64,000 nucleotides of DNA from Leptolyngbya sp. SIO1E4 (GCA_010672825.2 JAAHFU020000001.1:1984001-2048000), one strand, 5' to 3'; shown: positions 45,405 to 54,663, counted from the first letter of the stretch. The notes: a model not told the origin generated them from the sequence alone. Numbers and translations are program-made.

Positions 45405-47654
45405 TTACCGAAGCCGTTGCGTGATATCCGGAGCGTCATTAAACGGCAGAATATCTGAGACCACCTCAACTTCAATCAACTGGCCAGGTTGAATAATCAC
45501 AACCCTGGGATTACCCGCCATCGTAGTGGCTGCCCCCATAGCCGCTCCACCGATCAGGCCAACCCCTGAAAAACCAGACAGCACAGTTAATGCCACTGCA
45601 CCAATACTAGTGTTGGTAAGCAGATTGCTGCCATCGGGTTGAGAGGAGCCGAGGAGCCAATCTGACTCCGCTAAGAGCGGATGGCGATCGCTGCCTTCCA
45701 TAAAAGCCTGGGTCACAAATCGACGACCACTGTCGTCAAACCCTTCAAATCGACCAACAACATGGGTTCCTTTAGGTAGCAATTGCCCATTGGTTTCTGG
45801 ATGCCAGACATCTTCAGCAACCACCAAGACTTCATACCAAGGCTCCTGCTGTTCTAGCGTGAGGGGTTCGGTGCCAGGATATTGCAACACCAAACGCGTG
45901 CCCACTGGAACTGCACTGGCGGCCTGAACATTCGGAGCAACCGCTGCACTATCAAGGGCTTTGGATTGAGGAGGTAACGGTTCACCAAAGGGTATCGTGC
46001 CATCACTTTGGGGCAGGGAGGGTGGGGGTGGAATAGTCGGTTGCTCTATTCTGGGGGTTTCCCCCGTCCCAGCTAAGAATGGTGGCTGTGTCACTGGAAT
46101 CTCTACAGCGGCTTCATCTGGCGCTGCTCCTGGTGGCGACGTCGGAAGCGATGCGATAGAAGGGGGAGCTGATGCAGGAGGCGTTGGAACTGGCAGCCCA
46201 GCTTCTGGCAAGGGGGGCGGTGGCGTCGCGTGTGCTGTAGAATCAGGCCCCGTCATAGTAGTCGTGGGAGGCGGCAACTCGTTATCAGCGGGTTGAGGGG
46301 TCGGAGGCGTTGACTGAGAGGCACCACGACCATCGGTAGTCGGTGCCTCAATCGGCACTTCTGCAGGCGATGCAGTCACTTCTTCGGGTGGCGGCGTATT
46401 CTCTGCAGTCGCGATCGCATCTGGCTGGGGGGGAGGAACTTGATTTGGCGGCAGAGCAGACCCTGAAGAATCGGGCCAAGTCTCTGCCGGTAAGGGTAAG
46501 GCTGGCACCTCTATCGTAGAAGCCGCGATCGCAGCGTCTGCAGAGTCAGAATCAGGGGCAGGAGGAGTCGGATTTTCCACGACAGATCCAGCGGCAGGAG
46601 GAGTTGTTAGGTCAGGGGCAGGGGGAGCTTCAGGCACTTCTGCTAAGGAGGGAACAGACACCTGAGGAGAAGACGCGCGGGGGCCATCGTTGGATGGCAA
46701 TTCTGCACCCGATGACTGCGCTACAGGTGCCAGGGGATCAATCGGCAACTGATCTGAGGGAAGCGTTGACAAGTCTTCTGACCCGACCCCAGCCAGTGCC
46801 GCAGCATCTGTACGCACCCCTTGCAGGGAGTCTGAGGCATCGGGTAATGCTTGAGCCGCCCCAACGGTAGCCGAGTGAGCAACCTCCGGCAATTCCGGTA
46901 ATTCAGGCGATGCGGGTGTAGTGGTAACCGCAGGTGGGCCTGATTCTACAGGAGTTTCAGAGGGCGGCGGCAGTGGCGCTGTGGCGGCTTCTGTAGAATC
47001 GGGAGCCTCTGGAGAATCAAGCGCATCAGACTCAGAAGAGTCAGAGGGTGATGCGTCACCAGCAACGGGTGTGGAAGGTAGGGGAACAGGGTCTGTTTCA
47101 GACGTTTCTGGGGCGGAGTCAACAGGAATGGGCACTGTCTCAGCAGGAAGTTCAGGGGGCCGGGCGGAGGGTTGCGGGTTGGGTTCTGCAGCAATTGGAC
47201 TCACAGCATCCCCTTCTTGAAGCAAAGGTTGCAAGACCCAGCGAGTGCGGCCATCACCAACATCCGTGGATGTCAGCTCGGCATGGCGAGGATCTAGCAG
47301 CGTGTTGCGAGCTAATTCAATGACAACTCTGGAACCACTCTGCAGTTCCGAGATTCTAATGTGGCTGACAGCACCTGTGTATTGTTCTTCTAGCGGAATG
47401 GAGCCTAAAGTCGTATCCGGCAATTCGAGGACAATGCGGGCCGGTTCTGCCAACAAAAAGTAACGAGGTGTGATTCCGTCAGGTAGCGTGAGCGTGAGTT
47501 GGCGAGTATCAGGCTCAAACGTCCATTCACGCAAAACCGCTGCCCGAGCTGGAGCCACCATCGCGACATTCGTAACCATGCCAGCAATTGCCAGCAGCGA
47601 TCCGCTCTGCTGCCAGAAACTAGATTTAGATTTTCGACGGTTCCGGGGTTCCAT
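45405..47654 (-). CDS. AMIN-domain, proline-rich secreted cell-envelope protein
   Basis: 749 residues from the ATG at 47654; the longer frame to 47714 adds residues before the signal peptide and is not used. A signal sequence (SLLAIAGMVTNVAMVAPARA) ends near residue 39. An AMIN domain follows (~40-150; LREWTFEPDTRQLTLTLPDG, then RIVLELPDTTLGSIPLEEQY). A ~400-residue Pro/Ala/Ser/Glu-rich linker leads to a C-terminal globular part (~570-749) with GTRLVLQYPGTEPLTLEQQE and a glycine-rich hydrophobic stretch (TVLSGFSGVGLIGGAAMGAA). AMIN domains localise proteins to the envelope. No amidase domain is present. Confidence 0.85.
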   Translation of the reverse strand: MEPRNRRKSKSSFWQQSGSLLAIAGMVTNVAMVAPARAAVLREWTFEPDTRQLTLTLPDGITPRYFLLAEPARIVLELPDTTLGSIPLEEQYTGAVSHIRISELQSGSRVVIELARNTLLDPRHAELTSTDVGDGRTRWVLQPLLQEGDAVSPIAAEPNPQPSARPPELPAETVPIPVDSAPETSETDPVPLPSTPVAGDASPSDSSESDALDSPEAPDSTEAATAPLPPPSETPVESGPPAVTTTPASPELPELPEVAHSATVGAAQALPDASDSLQGVRTDAAALAGVGSEDLSTLPSDQLPIDPLAPVAQSSGAELPSNDGPRASSPQVSVPSLAEVPEAPPAPDLTTPPAAGSVVENPTPPAPDSDSADAAIAASTIEVPALPLPAETWPDSSGSALPPNQVPPPQPDAIATAENTPPPEEVTASPAEVPIEAPTTDGRGASQSTPPTPQPADNELPPPTTTMTGPDSTAHATPPPPLPEAGLPVPTPPASAPPSIASLPTSPPGAAPDEAAVEIPVTQPPFLAGTGETPRIEQPTIPPPPSLPQSDGTIPFGEPLPPQSKALDSAAVAPNVQAASAVPVGTRLVLQYPGTEPLTLEQQEPWYEVLVVAEDVWHPETNGQLLPKGTHVVGRFEGFDDSGRRFVTQAFMEGSDRHPLLAESDWLLGSSQPDGSNLLTNTSIGAVALTVLSGFSGVGLIGGAAMGAATTMAGNPRVVIIQPGQLIEVEVVSDILPFNDAPDITQRLR

Positions 47655-47839
47655 CACTTTCCCCCATGTATTCCCCTTACACACAAAGGATATGCAGAAT
47701 TTCGCCAAATGCAAGCATAACGTCCGATGACGCTAAATCTAGAGGAGCAGGCTGTTCTCTTTTACCGAACTCAATCGTCAGTATGGAAGATTGATAGGAT
47801 GAAACCACTAGGATGCAGAAACACAGGAGGAAGACCGAT

Positions 47840-48424
47840 ATGGTAATGGTTAGCTCAACCATGTTGGCATTGGGCACACCTGCCCCTGACTTTTCGTTGG
47901 CTGATGTGGTTACAGGAAAGCCGATTTCTCTAGAGACTTTTGCCGGTAAATCTGCATTGCTGGTCATGTTTATCTGCCAGCATTGTCCTTTCGTAAAACA
48001 TGTTCAGGCTGAAATTGCTCGTCTTGGTCAAGACTATGGCCCTAAAAATATGGGGATTGTTGCCATTAGCTCCAACAGCGTAGAGACACACCCCCAGGAT
48101 GCACCTGAACACCTCAAGGCCATGGCGGAGAAACTGCGGTTCACTTTTCCCTATGGTTATGACGAGTCCCAAGCTGTAGCAAAAGCCTATACTGCTGCCT
48201 GCACACCCGATTTTTTCGTGTTTGATGGCGATCGCAAATTGGTCTATCGCGGACAGCTAGATGACAGCCGCCCAGGGAATGATATGCCTGTCACAGGAAA
48301 GGACCTCAGAGCAGCCTTAGATGCAGTGCTGGTGGGTCAAGCAGTTGATCCCAATCAGCAGCCTAGTATCGGTTGCAATATCAAGTGGAGCCCAGGTAAC
48401 GAGCCTGATTATTTTGGGGCGTAA
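47840..48424 (+). CDS. Thioredoxin-like AhpC/TSA-family redox protein
   Basis: 194 residues from the ATG at 47840, chosen because AGGAGG lies seven bases upstream; the earlier ATG at 47813 precedes that site. The fold begins LGTPAPDFSLADVVTGKPIS, and the redox site is ICQHCPFVKH, a CxxC motif in the peroxiredoxin-like position. The downstream region (YDESQAVAKAYTAACTPDFF) contains a third Cys and the cis-Pro region. Proteins of this group are common in bacteria and usually annotated thioredoxin family; the substrate is unknown. Confidence 0.9.
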   Translation: MVMVSSTMLALGTPAPDFSLADVVTGKPISLETFAGKSALLVMFICQHCPFVKHVQAEIARLGQDYGPKNMGIVAISSNSVETHPQDAPEHLKAMAEKLRFTFPYGYDESQAVAKAYTAACTPDFFVFDGDRKLVYRGQLDDSRPGNDMPVTGKDLRAALDAVLVGQAVDPNQQPSIGCNIKWSPGNEPDYFGA

Positions 48425-48527
48425 CCTTGCCCTAACAGCTATCCCTAGCAACTATATGGAAGATCAATGAAGCCAATAGATTTTGCAGCTCGCCATTGGT
48501 CTCTCTCCATTGGTTGCTAGACCGTCA

Positions 48528-49037
48528 ATGTCTATGCTGTCGAGATCGCCTGCTGCCTACCGCCATCCTTTAATCCTGTGTGCCAGCCTGATACAAAATC
48601 CGATGAATCTAGGCGCCCTCTGCCGCACAGCCGAGGTGTTTCGTCTCCAAACATTGGTGTTACCCACGTTGCAAATTGCGGAAAATCGAGAGTTTCGTAA
48701 GCTTGCAGCCTCTGCCCATGCCTGGCAGCCCTTGGCAGAATGTTCTACGGATCACCTGCCCCAGTGGATGATCCAGCAGCAAGCAAACGGTGTTACCGTT
48801 CTGGCTCTTACGCGTCATGCTCGAGCTGTCTCGCTGCCTGAATTTTGCTTTCCTAAACGGTCGGCTCTGATCTTAGGACGTGAACTCACAGGTATTCCAG
48901 AAGCGCTGGTGAGTCAGTGCGATGGGGTGTTGGAAATTCCACAGTTTGGGTATGTGGAGTCGTTGAATGTGGCCATGGCAGGGGCGATCGCCGCCTATGC
49001 GTACCTCTGCCAGCATGCGAACCACCAGTCCTCATGA
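48528..49037 (+). CDS. SpoU-family RNA 2'-O-methyltransferase
   Basis: 169 residues from the ATG at 48528, chosen because relatives start near the RHPLILCASLIQNPMNLGAL motif; a TTG at 48483 would extend it. SPOUT-type motifs are present: NPMNLGALCRTAEVF, then SALILGRELTGIPEALVSQC and EIPQFGYVESLNVAMAGAIA (with the knot residues N and E/S). It lacks the L30-like substrate-binding domain, so it is the short tRNA/rRNA methylase type. The target nucleotide is not predictable. Confidence 0.9.
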   Translation: MSMLSRSPAAYRHPLILCASLIQNPMNLGALCRTAEVFRLQTLVLPTLQIAENREFRKLAASAHAWQPLAECSTDHLPQWMIQQQANGVTVLALTRHARAVSLPEFCFPKRSALILGRELTGIPEALVSQCDGVLEIPQFGYVESLNVAMAGAIAAYAYLCQHANHQSS

Positions 49038-49173
49038 AGACTCCATTACGCGTGACTATAGACCTGGACTGAGAAACTCTAATTCTTACGGTTGGGACAT
49101 TTCACGGACAAATTCGGGCGTTTCCCCAGTCCAGGTATGAAAGGCTCAAAAAAAAGGAACCATTGGATCGTGG

Positions 49174-49470
49174 GTGGTGAGTCTGACCAGATGCGCAAAA
49201 AACGCCAGTTTTATTGCACCGATCGCACCTGACTTTGTTGTGGAGCTACGGTCTAATAGTGATACATTAGCGAGTCTGCAAGAAAAGATGACAGAGTATA
49301 TTGCCAATGGCGTGCGGTTAGGCGTGTTAATTGACCCCAAGAATTGTCAAGTCCATATCTACCGACCTGATCAAACACCGGAAATTTTAGATCATCCTGA
49401 GTCTGTGAATTGCGAACCCGAAATGCCATTATTTCAACTAAAGATGGCGAAGGTCTGGAGAAAGCTTTGA
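49174..49470 (+). pseudogene. Uma2-family (DUF820) nuclease-fold fragment
   Basis: The frame contains APDFVVELRSNSDTLASLQE and NGVRLGVLIDPKNCQVHIYR, which match the C-terminal core of Uma2/DUF820 restriction-fold proteins (catalytic E/D and QxK region in this block). About 80 N-terminal residues of the family are absent, and the first ~15 residues are of unrelated origin. It is probably a truncated copy and non-functional. Uma2 genes are very abundant in cyanobacteria. Confidence 0.65.
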
Positions 49471-49489
49471 TTCTTTGTGGGATAAGGCA

Positions 49490-49864
49490 GTGGTGAATCT
49501 ATTCAAAAATCTGCGTGGTGGCGCACTGATGAGTATTGGTTATATGCTGTCTCCCCTCTCGTGGTGGAACGATCTTTTTTTTAACCTGCCGATCGCTTTA
49601 GTCTTTGGCTATGGGATAAGTTGGATGAATCCCCACTGGTTTTTCCCTGGAACCATGATTGGTTACTGGCTTTCCAATGTGTTAGGGATGGTCATGATGC
49701 AGTTTGGGGCGATCGATCTTTTTCTACCTGAGGATAAACAGAACATTACAAGAGACATCTTGATTGGCTTCGGCAGCGCCACACTGTATACCGTTATTTG
49801 TTCTGCCTTAGTTTATTTCCACATATTGGATATCCCTGATTTTCTAACGGATTTACATCCCTGA
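49490..49864 (+). CDS. Small integral membrane protein, conserved hypothetical
   Basis: About 124 residues (GTG at 49490) or 111 (ATG at 49529). Three or four membrane segments are visible: LFFNLPIALVFGYGISWM, FFPGTMIGYWLSNVLGMVMM and IGFGSATLYTVICSALVYFH. It resembles small cyanobacterial membrane proteins of unknown function. The upstream start region overlaps the end of the Uma2 fragment by a few bases. I cannot assign a role. Confidence 0.55.
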   Translation: MVNLFKNLRGGALMSIGYMLSPLSWWNDLFFNLPIALVFGYGISWMNPHWFFPGTMIGYWLSNVLGMVMMQFGAIDLFLPEDKQNITRDILIGFGSATLYTVICSALVYFHILDIPDFLTDLHP

Positions 49865-50195
49865 ATCATGCCCCAATTCTCAGCAGTAGGAGATGGACAA
49901 CTGAATGTCTCTAAACCTGAAATGTCAGCAGATATTTTTCAGAATACGACCCTAGCGATCGCTGAAGACATTAGAAAATCTCTCGCCAACAAAGTATAGG
50001 TACGGACAGTTTTTACAGAAATTGAGAAGTTTTGAACCTAGCGTCTGGCCAATACCCATGCCAACGAAACGGTATTTTCTTGCTTAAGAGTCTTCTTACG
50101 TCGTGTCTCCCAAACGAGTCCCTTTGAGTTAAATGACAAAGGTCAGAAAGAATCGGCCAGCAAGATTCTTTGCTCCCTTCCCCACAGTACTGCTG
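49865..50195. other. 331-bp intergenic region
   Basis: A 43-codon plus frame (49868-49999) starts MPQFSAVGDGQLNVSKPEMS and ends within IRKSLANKV; it is plausible as a small or truncated gene but unsupported. The remainder towards the convergent HipA-like gene shows no terminator or gene that I can identify. Confidence 0.25.
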
Positions 50196-51005
50196 TCAAG
50201 ACTGGTTGGCTAACCATGTAGCCATAAACGGCCTGGGCGATTTTAATCGCTTCCACAAAAATGCAGCATAGGATTGCCTCCTGCGTTCAATCTTCTCCGC
50301 CGAGGCCTGTCGCGCCAGCAACGGTTGCAGAAAACATGCCGGAATTTGCGCAACCGCATTCTGCAAAACTGTAGCTGGCAGTTTCGTGACTAATTCATCG
50401 TCCCAAATGTCTAAATTGCGTGCTTTGTTCCAAAAGAGATGGCGCTCCATGGCATAGTCTGGCGTGCGGGGAGACTCCTCCAAAACCGCAGGCCATTGGT
50501 ATTGAAAGGGCAGGGCAGCACCGTGATCAATCACCCACAATTTATTTTGACACCGCATCAGGTTGGGATTTCGAGTCGTGCGATCGACATTCATCGCCAA
50601 ACTATCCAGCCACAGCACTTGGCAAGCAAAATCCTCATCAATGGCATCAACCTCATCAGCGCGGATGTTTCTCGCTCCGGCTAAGTATTGAAACCCTAAG
50701 TTAATCCCCTGGCTGGCCGCTAGCAGATCCATCAACTCATCTTCACAGACTTCACTCTCTAGCGCCGTGTCGATCGCGATCAGCACCCGACTCGGCACCC
50801 ATAGTCCCAGCGCCTCAGCGATCGCAGCCACCAAAACTTCAGCGACTAAGGCAGAGGTTCCTTGTGCTGCCCCCCGCAGTTTTGTCAAAAAATATCCGGC
50901 ATCGGTTTCGATGACCACAGGTCGCGAACTTCCCTGGTTATTCACTGCGACGACACGGCGAGCTGAATATAGCGGCATGCCTTGATCCATTAACCAGGAA
51001 CACAT
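50196..51005 (-). CDS. HipA-like family kinase
   Basis: About 269 residues (ATG at 51005; other starts at 50990 and 50978 are possible). The kinase core shows GSSRPVVIETDAGYFLTKLR near the N-terminus, AEALGLWVPSRVLIAID, the catalytic loop LDSLAMNVDRTTRNPNLM (Asp and Asn of HxDRHxxN-type sites), and LWVIDHGAALPFQYQW as the DFG equivalent. HipB-type antitoxin or a second HipA-like half is not adjacent, so this is a stand-alone member of the HipA_2-like group. The substrate and role are unknown. Its 5' end lies only 17 bp from a copy of the CCCTA-rich repeat carrying the IS630 terminal repeat. Confidence 0.85.
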   Translation of the reverse strand: MCSWLMDQGMPLYSARRVVAVNNQGSSRPVVIETDAGYFLTKLRGAAQGTSALVAEVLVAAIAEALGLWVPSRVLIAIDTALESEVCEDELMDLLAASQGINLGFQYLAGARNIRADEVDAIDEDFACQVLWLDSLAMNVDRTTRNPNLMRCQNKLWVIDHGAALPFQYQWPAVLEESPRTPDYAMERHLFWNKARNLDIWDDELVTKLPATVLQNAVAQIPACFLQPLLARQASAEKIERRRQSYAAFLWKRLKSPRPFMATWLANQS

Positions 51006-51021
51006 CACGTTGCCCCACAAC

Positions 51022-51120
51022 TATAGCGGTGTGCATTTGGATCAAGTACATCCTAGACCCCAAACCCTATCTCCCAAACTCTAGACCCTGCCTTCACCAA
51101 AATGTACTGGATTGAACTAA
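51022..51120. repeat. CCCTA-rich dispersed repeat, copy c, starting with an IS630 terminal repeat
   Basis: Begins with TATAGCGGTGTGCA (51022-51035), identical to the ends of the IS630 element at 18287-21144, then GGATCAAGTACATCC, CCTAGACCCCAAACCCTA, CCCTGCCTTCACC and ATGTACTGGATTGAAC. The GATCAAGTACAT and ATGTACTGGAT parts are partial inverted repeats. It may be a MITE or solo end of that IS family. Confidence 0.6.
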
Positions 51121-51226
51121 GTCATAGTTATGTAGCCCCGTGCATTTGGGTTTGCGAAAAACACTTCCCGGCACAATCTTTGCTTGCTACACTCAACGAA
51201 AATTAGCCAAATCCATACGTCTGACG

Positions 51227-53572
51227 ATGAGCAAGGGGCAACGGAGAGTCACGATCGTGGGAGGTGGGGCAGCTTCCTTCTTCCTGGGCATTTATCTACG
51301 AGAACACTGCCCAGAGGTAGAAATCGAATTACTGGCCTCTGAGAGTGAGGGCAATTTGGGCGGGCATTTAGCCTGCTCTCCAGAAGCTGATTATCTGACC
51401 GAGCACGGGTTCCATGCCTTATTTGCCTGTTATCGAGAAGTGCTGCCACTGTTAGAGCGTATTGGAGCCATGGGAAACTTTACCATGGGCCCTAAGCACC
51501 TATTTTTGTGGGGCAATCACCAGCTGCATTATGCCCATCCCCATCAGATGCTATTTTCCCCAGCTTTTGATTGGGAACAGCGATGGGAACTCCCGAAGCT
51601 CATCGGCTTGCTGTTGAAGCATCAGATGGACGTGTCTCGCGATGGGTTTGACAGCTTAAATCGCTATGATGCCATGGATTTCCGGGAATATCTGCGGCGG
51701 GAAGGAATTGCAGAGTGCCTGGTCAACAGCCCACTCGTGCAAATGTACTATGATTTTGGGTTTAACGGGTTCGACCCCATGTCGGCAGCCGTGGGGCTCA
51801 AAAATCTGATATTTCTGACTGCCAAGCCTCAACTCTACCAGTTCGAATTTCCGGCCACCCAAGCGCTACTACTTCCCCTCGTTCGCTATTTTCAGCAACA
51901 ATGCCGAGGGCAAATCCGCTATCACCATCATGTGGATAAAATTCACTGGGGTACGGAAAGCCAGCGCATTACGGCTCTCGATGTACGGGATACGGCCACA
52001 GGTAGGTCTTATCGGCATCGTGTAGATATTGTGGTCTTGGCCGTGGGCCTGGAAGCCTTTAAGCATTTGATCTCAGGAATTCCTCACCACGACAGCCTCT
52101 GGCCCAATGTGCAAACCCTAGAGGCAGTTCCCAGTATCTCTTTGCAGGCCTGGTTCAAAGAAGATCCTGTGCCGCGCCATATTAATAGCGTCATTGCTGG
52201 GCTGCCTGAACCGCTAAGTGTTTTAGCACCGCTCACCCGCTTACGGCGGCACCCCAGTACCACACCGTTACCCTACGAAATCATCGCGGTGGGGCCAGAA
52301 AGGGGATTTGAGCACGTTGAGGATGACATCCTGATCGAGTCGTTCTGGCAACGCCTCCGTTACCTGGGCTTTCGGATTCCTCACGCCCCCGAGGAAAAGT
52401 ATGTTCACTTTCACCGCAATCGCGCGGCCCATGAACGTTACCTGCTGACACGACCGGGTCAATTTAGCGATCGCCCACTTCCGTTAACCCATATTCCCAA
52501 CTTGTTTTTAGCAGGAGCCTGGCTACAAACCACGTTTTCAATGCCCTCGCTAGAAGCAGCCGCTGAAACGGCAAACGCCTCTGCCCTCGGTATCCAGAAA
52601 TTAGTGCGGCGGGAAGGCGCGATCGCCCTTTCCTGGGGGATGCCCAAAACCCATCCCCTGGTGACGGCACCCACTTACCACTTGCGAGAAGTGCGGGGAA
52701 GATTCTTTGTGGTTCCTTTGCAACGAGACATGGTGCAGCGTGAGTTACCGGCTTGTCTCCAAGAGATTCCAGCCCTGGCAGGCTATGGTCTGCTGACATT
52801 GATGGATTATCAACGCGTCTATAGCGAGCAGGATGAACAGGGATTGGAACGGTCTTACCAGGAACTGGTACTGAATGCGTTTGTTGAAGAGCGACACCAC
52901 CCTGGGCTCGACCACATGGGCTTATATCCCCTCGCGGTGTATCTGAATGATGATGTGGCGCTGGCCGCTGGCCGCGAAGTATATGGATTCCCCAAAAAAC
53001 TCGCTGAGATTAAGCTAGGGGATCATCATGTGCACATGCGCCGAGCCGGACGATTTCCAAATGAAGGGCCAGGTCCCGTATACCCCATCGAACTGGTACA
53101 AGGGGAATGGCAGGGCGCGACAACGGATGCGAGCGATCGCCCATTCTGGGAGCCCTGGCTCAACCAAGCAACTGACCAGGCAGTTCCCAAACTATTCAAC
53201 CGTTTGCCTGCGCTACCGTTTTATCTCCATCAAGTATTCGTAACCCCCGATGCCAGGCAAACCCCACAACGAACCGTATCGAGGGTGTTGCGAGTACCGG
53301 TGCATCATTTACGGGTTCACCGATCTCGTCAACTCAGCCAAGGCTACTTTCGTCTCACACCCTCCAGCGCCGATCCTTTATATCGTTTCGTGCCTAGCCC
53401 TAACCTCACGTGGGTGATCGAATCTGGACTCGAGATAGATTTCGAGTTTACCCTCAGCGAGGCAGAAGCCATTGCTCAATATGGCAGCTTGGTTTCCCAC
53501 CTCCCAACCTCTCCAGTATCTTGGGGGGCTGCAACACCCTCTTCTGCTCAGATAACCCCCTCTGCCGAGTAG
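51227..53572 (+). CDS. FAD-dependent oxidoreductase fused to acetoacetate decarboxylase-like domain
   Basis: 781 residues from the ATG at 51227, where the FAD-binding motif VTIVGGGAASFFLGIYLREH begins at residue ~8; the earlier ATG at 51140 adds an unlikely lead. Residues ~1-460 form a flavin amine-oxidase/desaturase-like domain (C-terminal FAD motif NLFLAGAWLQTTFSMPSLEA). Residues ~480-750 are an acetoacetate decarboxylase (ADC) family domain: PLAVYLNDDVALAAGREVYG then FPKKLAEIKLG, with tandem lysines at 590-591 in the place of the Schiff-base Lys pair of ADC. Neither substrate is known. A two-step reaction on one ligand, oxidation then decarboxylation or the reverse, is inferred. Confidence 0.85.
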   Translation: MSKGQRRVTIVGGGAASFFLGIYLREHCPEVEIELLASESEGNLGGHLACSPEADYLTEHGFHALFACYREVLPLLERIGAMGNFTMGPKHLFLWGNHQLHYAHPHQMLFSPAFDWEQRWELPKLIGLLLKHQMDVSRDGFDSLNRYDAMDFREYLRREGIAECLVNSPLVQMYYDFGFNGFDPMSAAVGLKNLIFLTAKPQLYQFEFPATQALLLPLVRYFQQQCRGQIRYHHHVDKIHWGTESQRITALDVRDTATGRSYRHRVDIVVLAVGLEAFKHLISGIPHHDSLWPNVQTLEAVPSISLQAWFKEDPVPRHINSVIAGLPEPLSVLAPLTRLRRHPSTTPLPYEIIAVGPERGFEHVEDDILIESFWQRLRYLGFRIPHAPEEKYVHFHRNRAAHERYLLTRPGQFSDRPLPLTHIPNLFLAGAWLQTTFSMPSLEAAAETANASALGIQKLVRREGAIALSWGMPKTHPLVTAPTYHLREVRGRFFVVPLQRDMVQRELPACLQEIPALAGYGLLTLMDYQRVYSEQDEQGLERSYQELVLNAFVEERHHPGLDHMGLYPLAVYLNDDVALAAGREVYGFPKKLAEIKLGDHHVHMRRAGRFPNEGPGPVYPIELVQGEWQGATTDASDRPFWEPWLNQATDQAVPKLFNRLPALPFYLHQVFVTPDARQTPQRTVSRVLRVPVHHLRVHRSRQLSQGYFRLTPSSADPLYRFVPSPNLTWVIESGLEIDFEFTLSEAEAIAQYGSLVSHLPTSPVSWGAATPSSAQITPSAE

Positions 53573-53578
53573 CCTTCC

Positions 53579-53660
53579 ATAGTGGTTTGCATGGGGATCA
53601 AGAAGCTCTATACCCCAAACCCTATACCCTGCCTTGATCAAGGTGTCCTGAACTCACCTG
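53579..53660. repeat. CCCTA-rich dispersed repeat, copy d
   Basis: Contains ATAGTGGTTTGCA, GGATCAAG, TACCCCAAACCCTATACCC and CCCTGCCTTGATCAAGG, parallel to copy c at 51022. It lies between the FAD/ADC fusion gene and the convergent DUF4349 gene, 2.5 kb from copy c. Confidence 0.55.
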
Positions 53661-53687
53661 AACCAAGCTATCCGGTAAGCTGCGCGG

Positions 53688-54569
53688 CTAAGAGGTGCGT
53701 TGACGCTGCCAGCGCCGTCCGGCCCAGCCCAGCAGCACTAATACCGCAATGTAAGGGCTAAATGCCATGAGCCACAATAGGAGCTGCAGCAGCCCTATAC
53801 TCATAGCCCGCACAGAAGCAGTGGCTGATTGCCAGGTACGGCTCATTGTTTCCCCAACGGGAGAGGTCGTTGGGGCGGGTTGCTGACGACTCACCAGTAT
53901 CAGAGAAATCGTAGAATAGGCAACCCGAGTTTGCAGCGCTTTCAGTTGCGCATCCGAGCGCTCAATAGCCTCTCTGACTGTACTGAGTTCCCGCGAGACT
54001 TCTAGCACATCTGAGATCGAACCTGAGCGCTCCATAATGCCGAGTAACGTTTCCTCGGATTTGCGTAAGTTCCGAACCCGAGCCTGCAAATCGACTAGTT
54101 GAGTAGAGACATCTTCAGCCGTAATCGACTGCTCCTGAACCGTTCCCAGCGCTTGTAGCTGCTCCAGCACAGATTCTAAGTTGTCTTGAGGAATCCGTAA
54201 CTCTAGCGCCACCTGACGAGGGGCACGAGCGTCATTTTCTTGATCTGAGAGCTCTAGCAAATCTCCTTGGGACTGCTTCAAGATATCTGAGATGACTTTC
54301 ACAGCGGCATCAATATCAGCCAGCTCAATCTGCAAGAAAGCATTTTTAATGAGCTGTGGGCGACGCTGCCCGGCTTCAGTGGGGGCAGACTGACTCTGTG
54401 TCTCATCTTCAGTCAGAGAAATAATATCTGCTGAGGGAGCGCGCGCTGCCTCGTCCGCACCCTGAATTGTTTCTACAGGCGCACCGCTGCAGCCGACTAA
54501 AACTGCGGTGCTCAACAGACCCATGAGCCAGGGGACACGCTGTCTGAAATGGTGACTATCAATACTCAT
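53688..54569 (-). CDS. DUF4349-domain lipoprotein
   Basis: 293 residues from the ATG at 54569; a GTG at 54581 is the alternative. A lipoprotein signal ends in LSTAVLVGC (lipobox LVGC, Cys near residue 27). The DUF4349 domain covers ~75-290: IKNAFLQIELADIDAAVKVI, RQVALELRIPQDNLESVLEQ, a central coiled coil (VDLQARVRNLRKSEETLLGI, then REAIERSDAQLKAL) and RVAYSTISLILVSRQQPAP, ending with a membrane segment LLLWLMAFSPYIAVLVLLGW. Function is unknown; members are widespread in the cell envelope. Confidence 0.9.
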   Translation of the reverse strand: MSIDSHHFRQRVPWLMGLLSTAVLVGCSGAPVETIQGADEAARAPSADIISLTEDETQSQSAPTEAGQRRPQLIKNAFLQIELADIDAAVKVISDILKQSQGDLLELSDQENDARAPRQVALELRIPQDNLESVLEQLQALGTVQEQSITAEDVSTQLVDLQARVRNLRKSEETLLGIMERSGSISDVLEVSRELSTVREAIERSDAQLKALQTRVAYSTISLILVSRQQPAPTTSPVGETMSRTWQSATASVRAMSIGLLQLLLWLMAFSPYIAVLVLLGWAGRRWQRQRTS

Positions 54570-54663
54570 AACAATGCTCACTTCCCAATCAAGATGTGTC
54601 TAGTATGGGAAGTGAGCCATCGTATCCACGCACAGTTTCAGGAACTGAAACCAGAGCGCTGCT

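Noticed and set aside
45997-47323. Several long plus-strand frames opposite the AMIN protein.
   Set aside because: They mirror the Pro/Ser/Ala-rich linker of the minus-strand gene and have low-complexity shadow composition.
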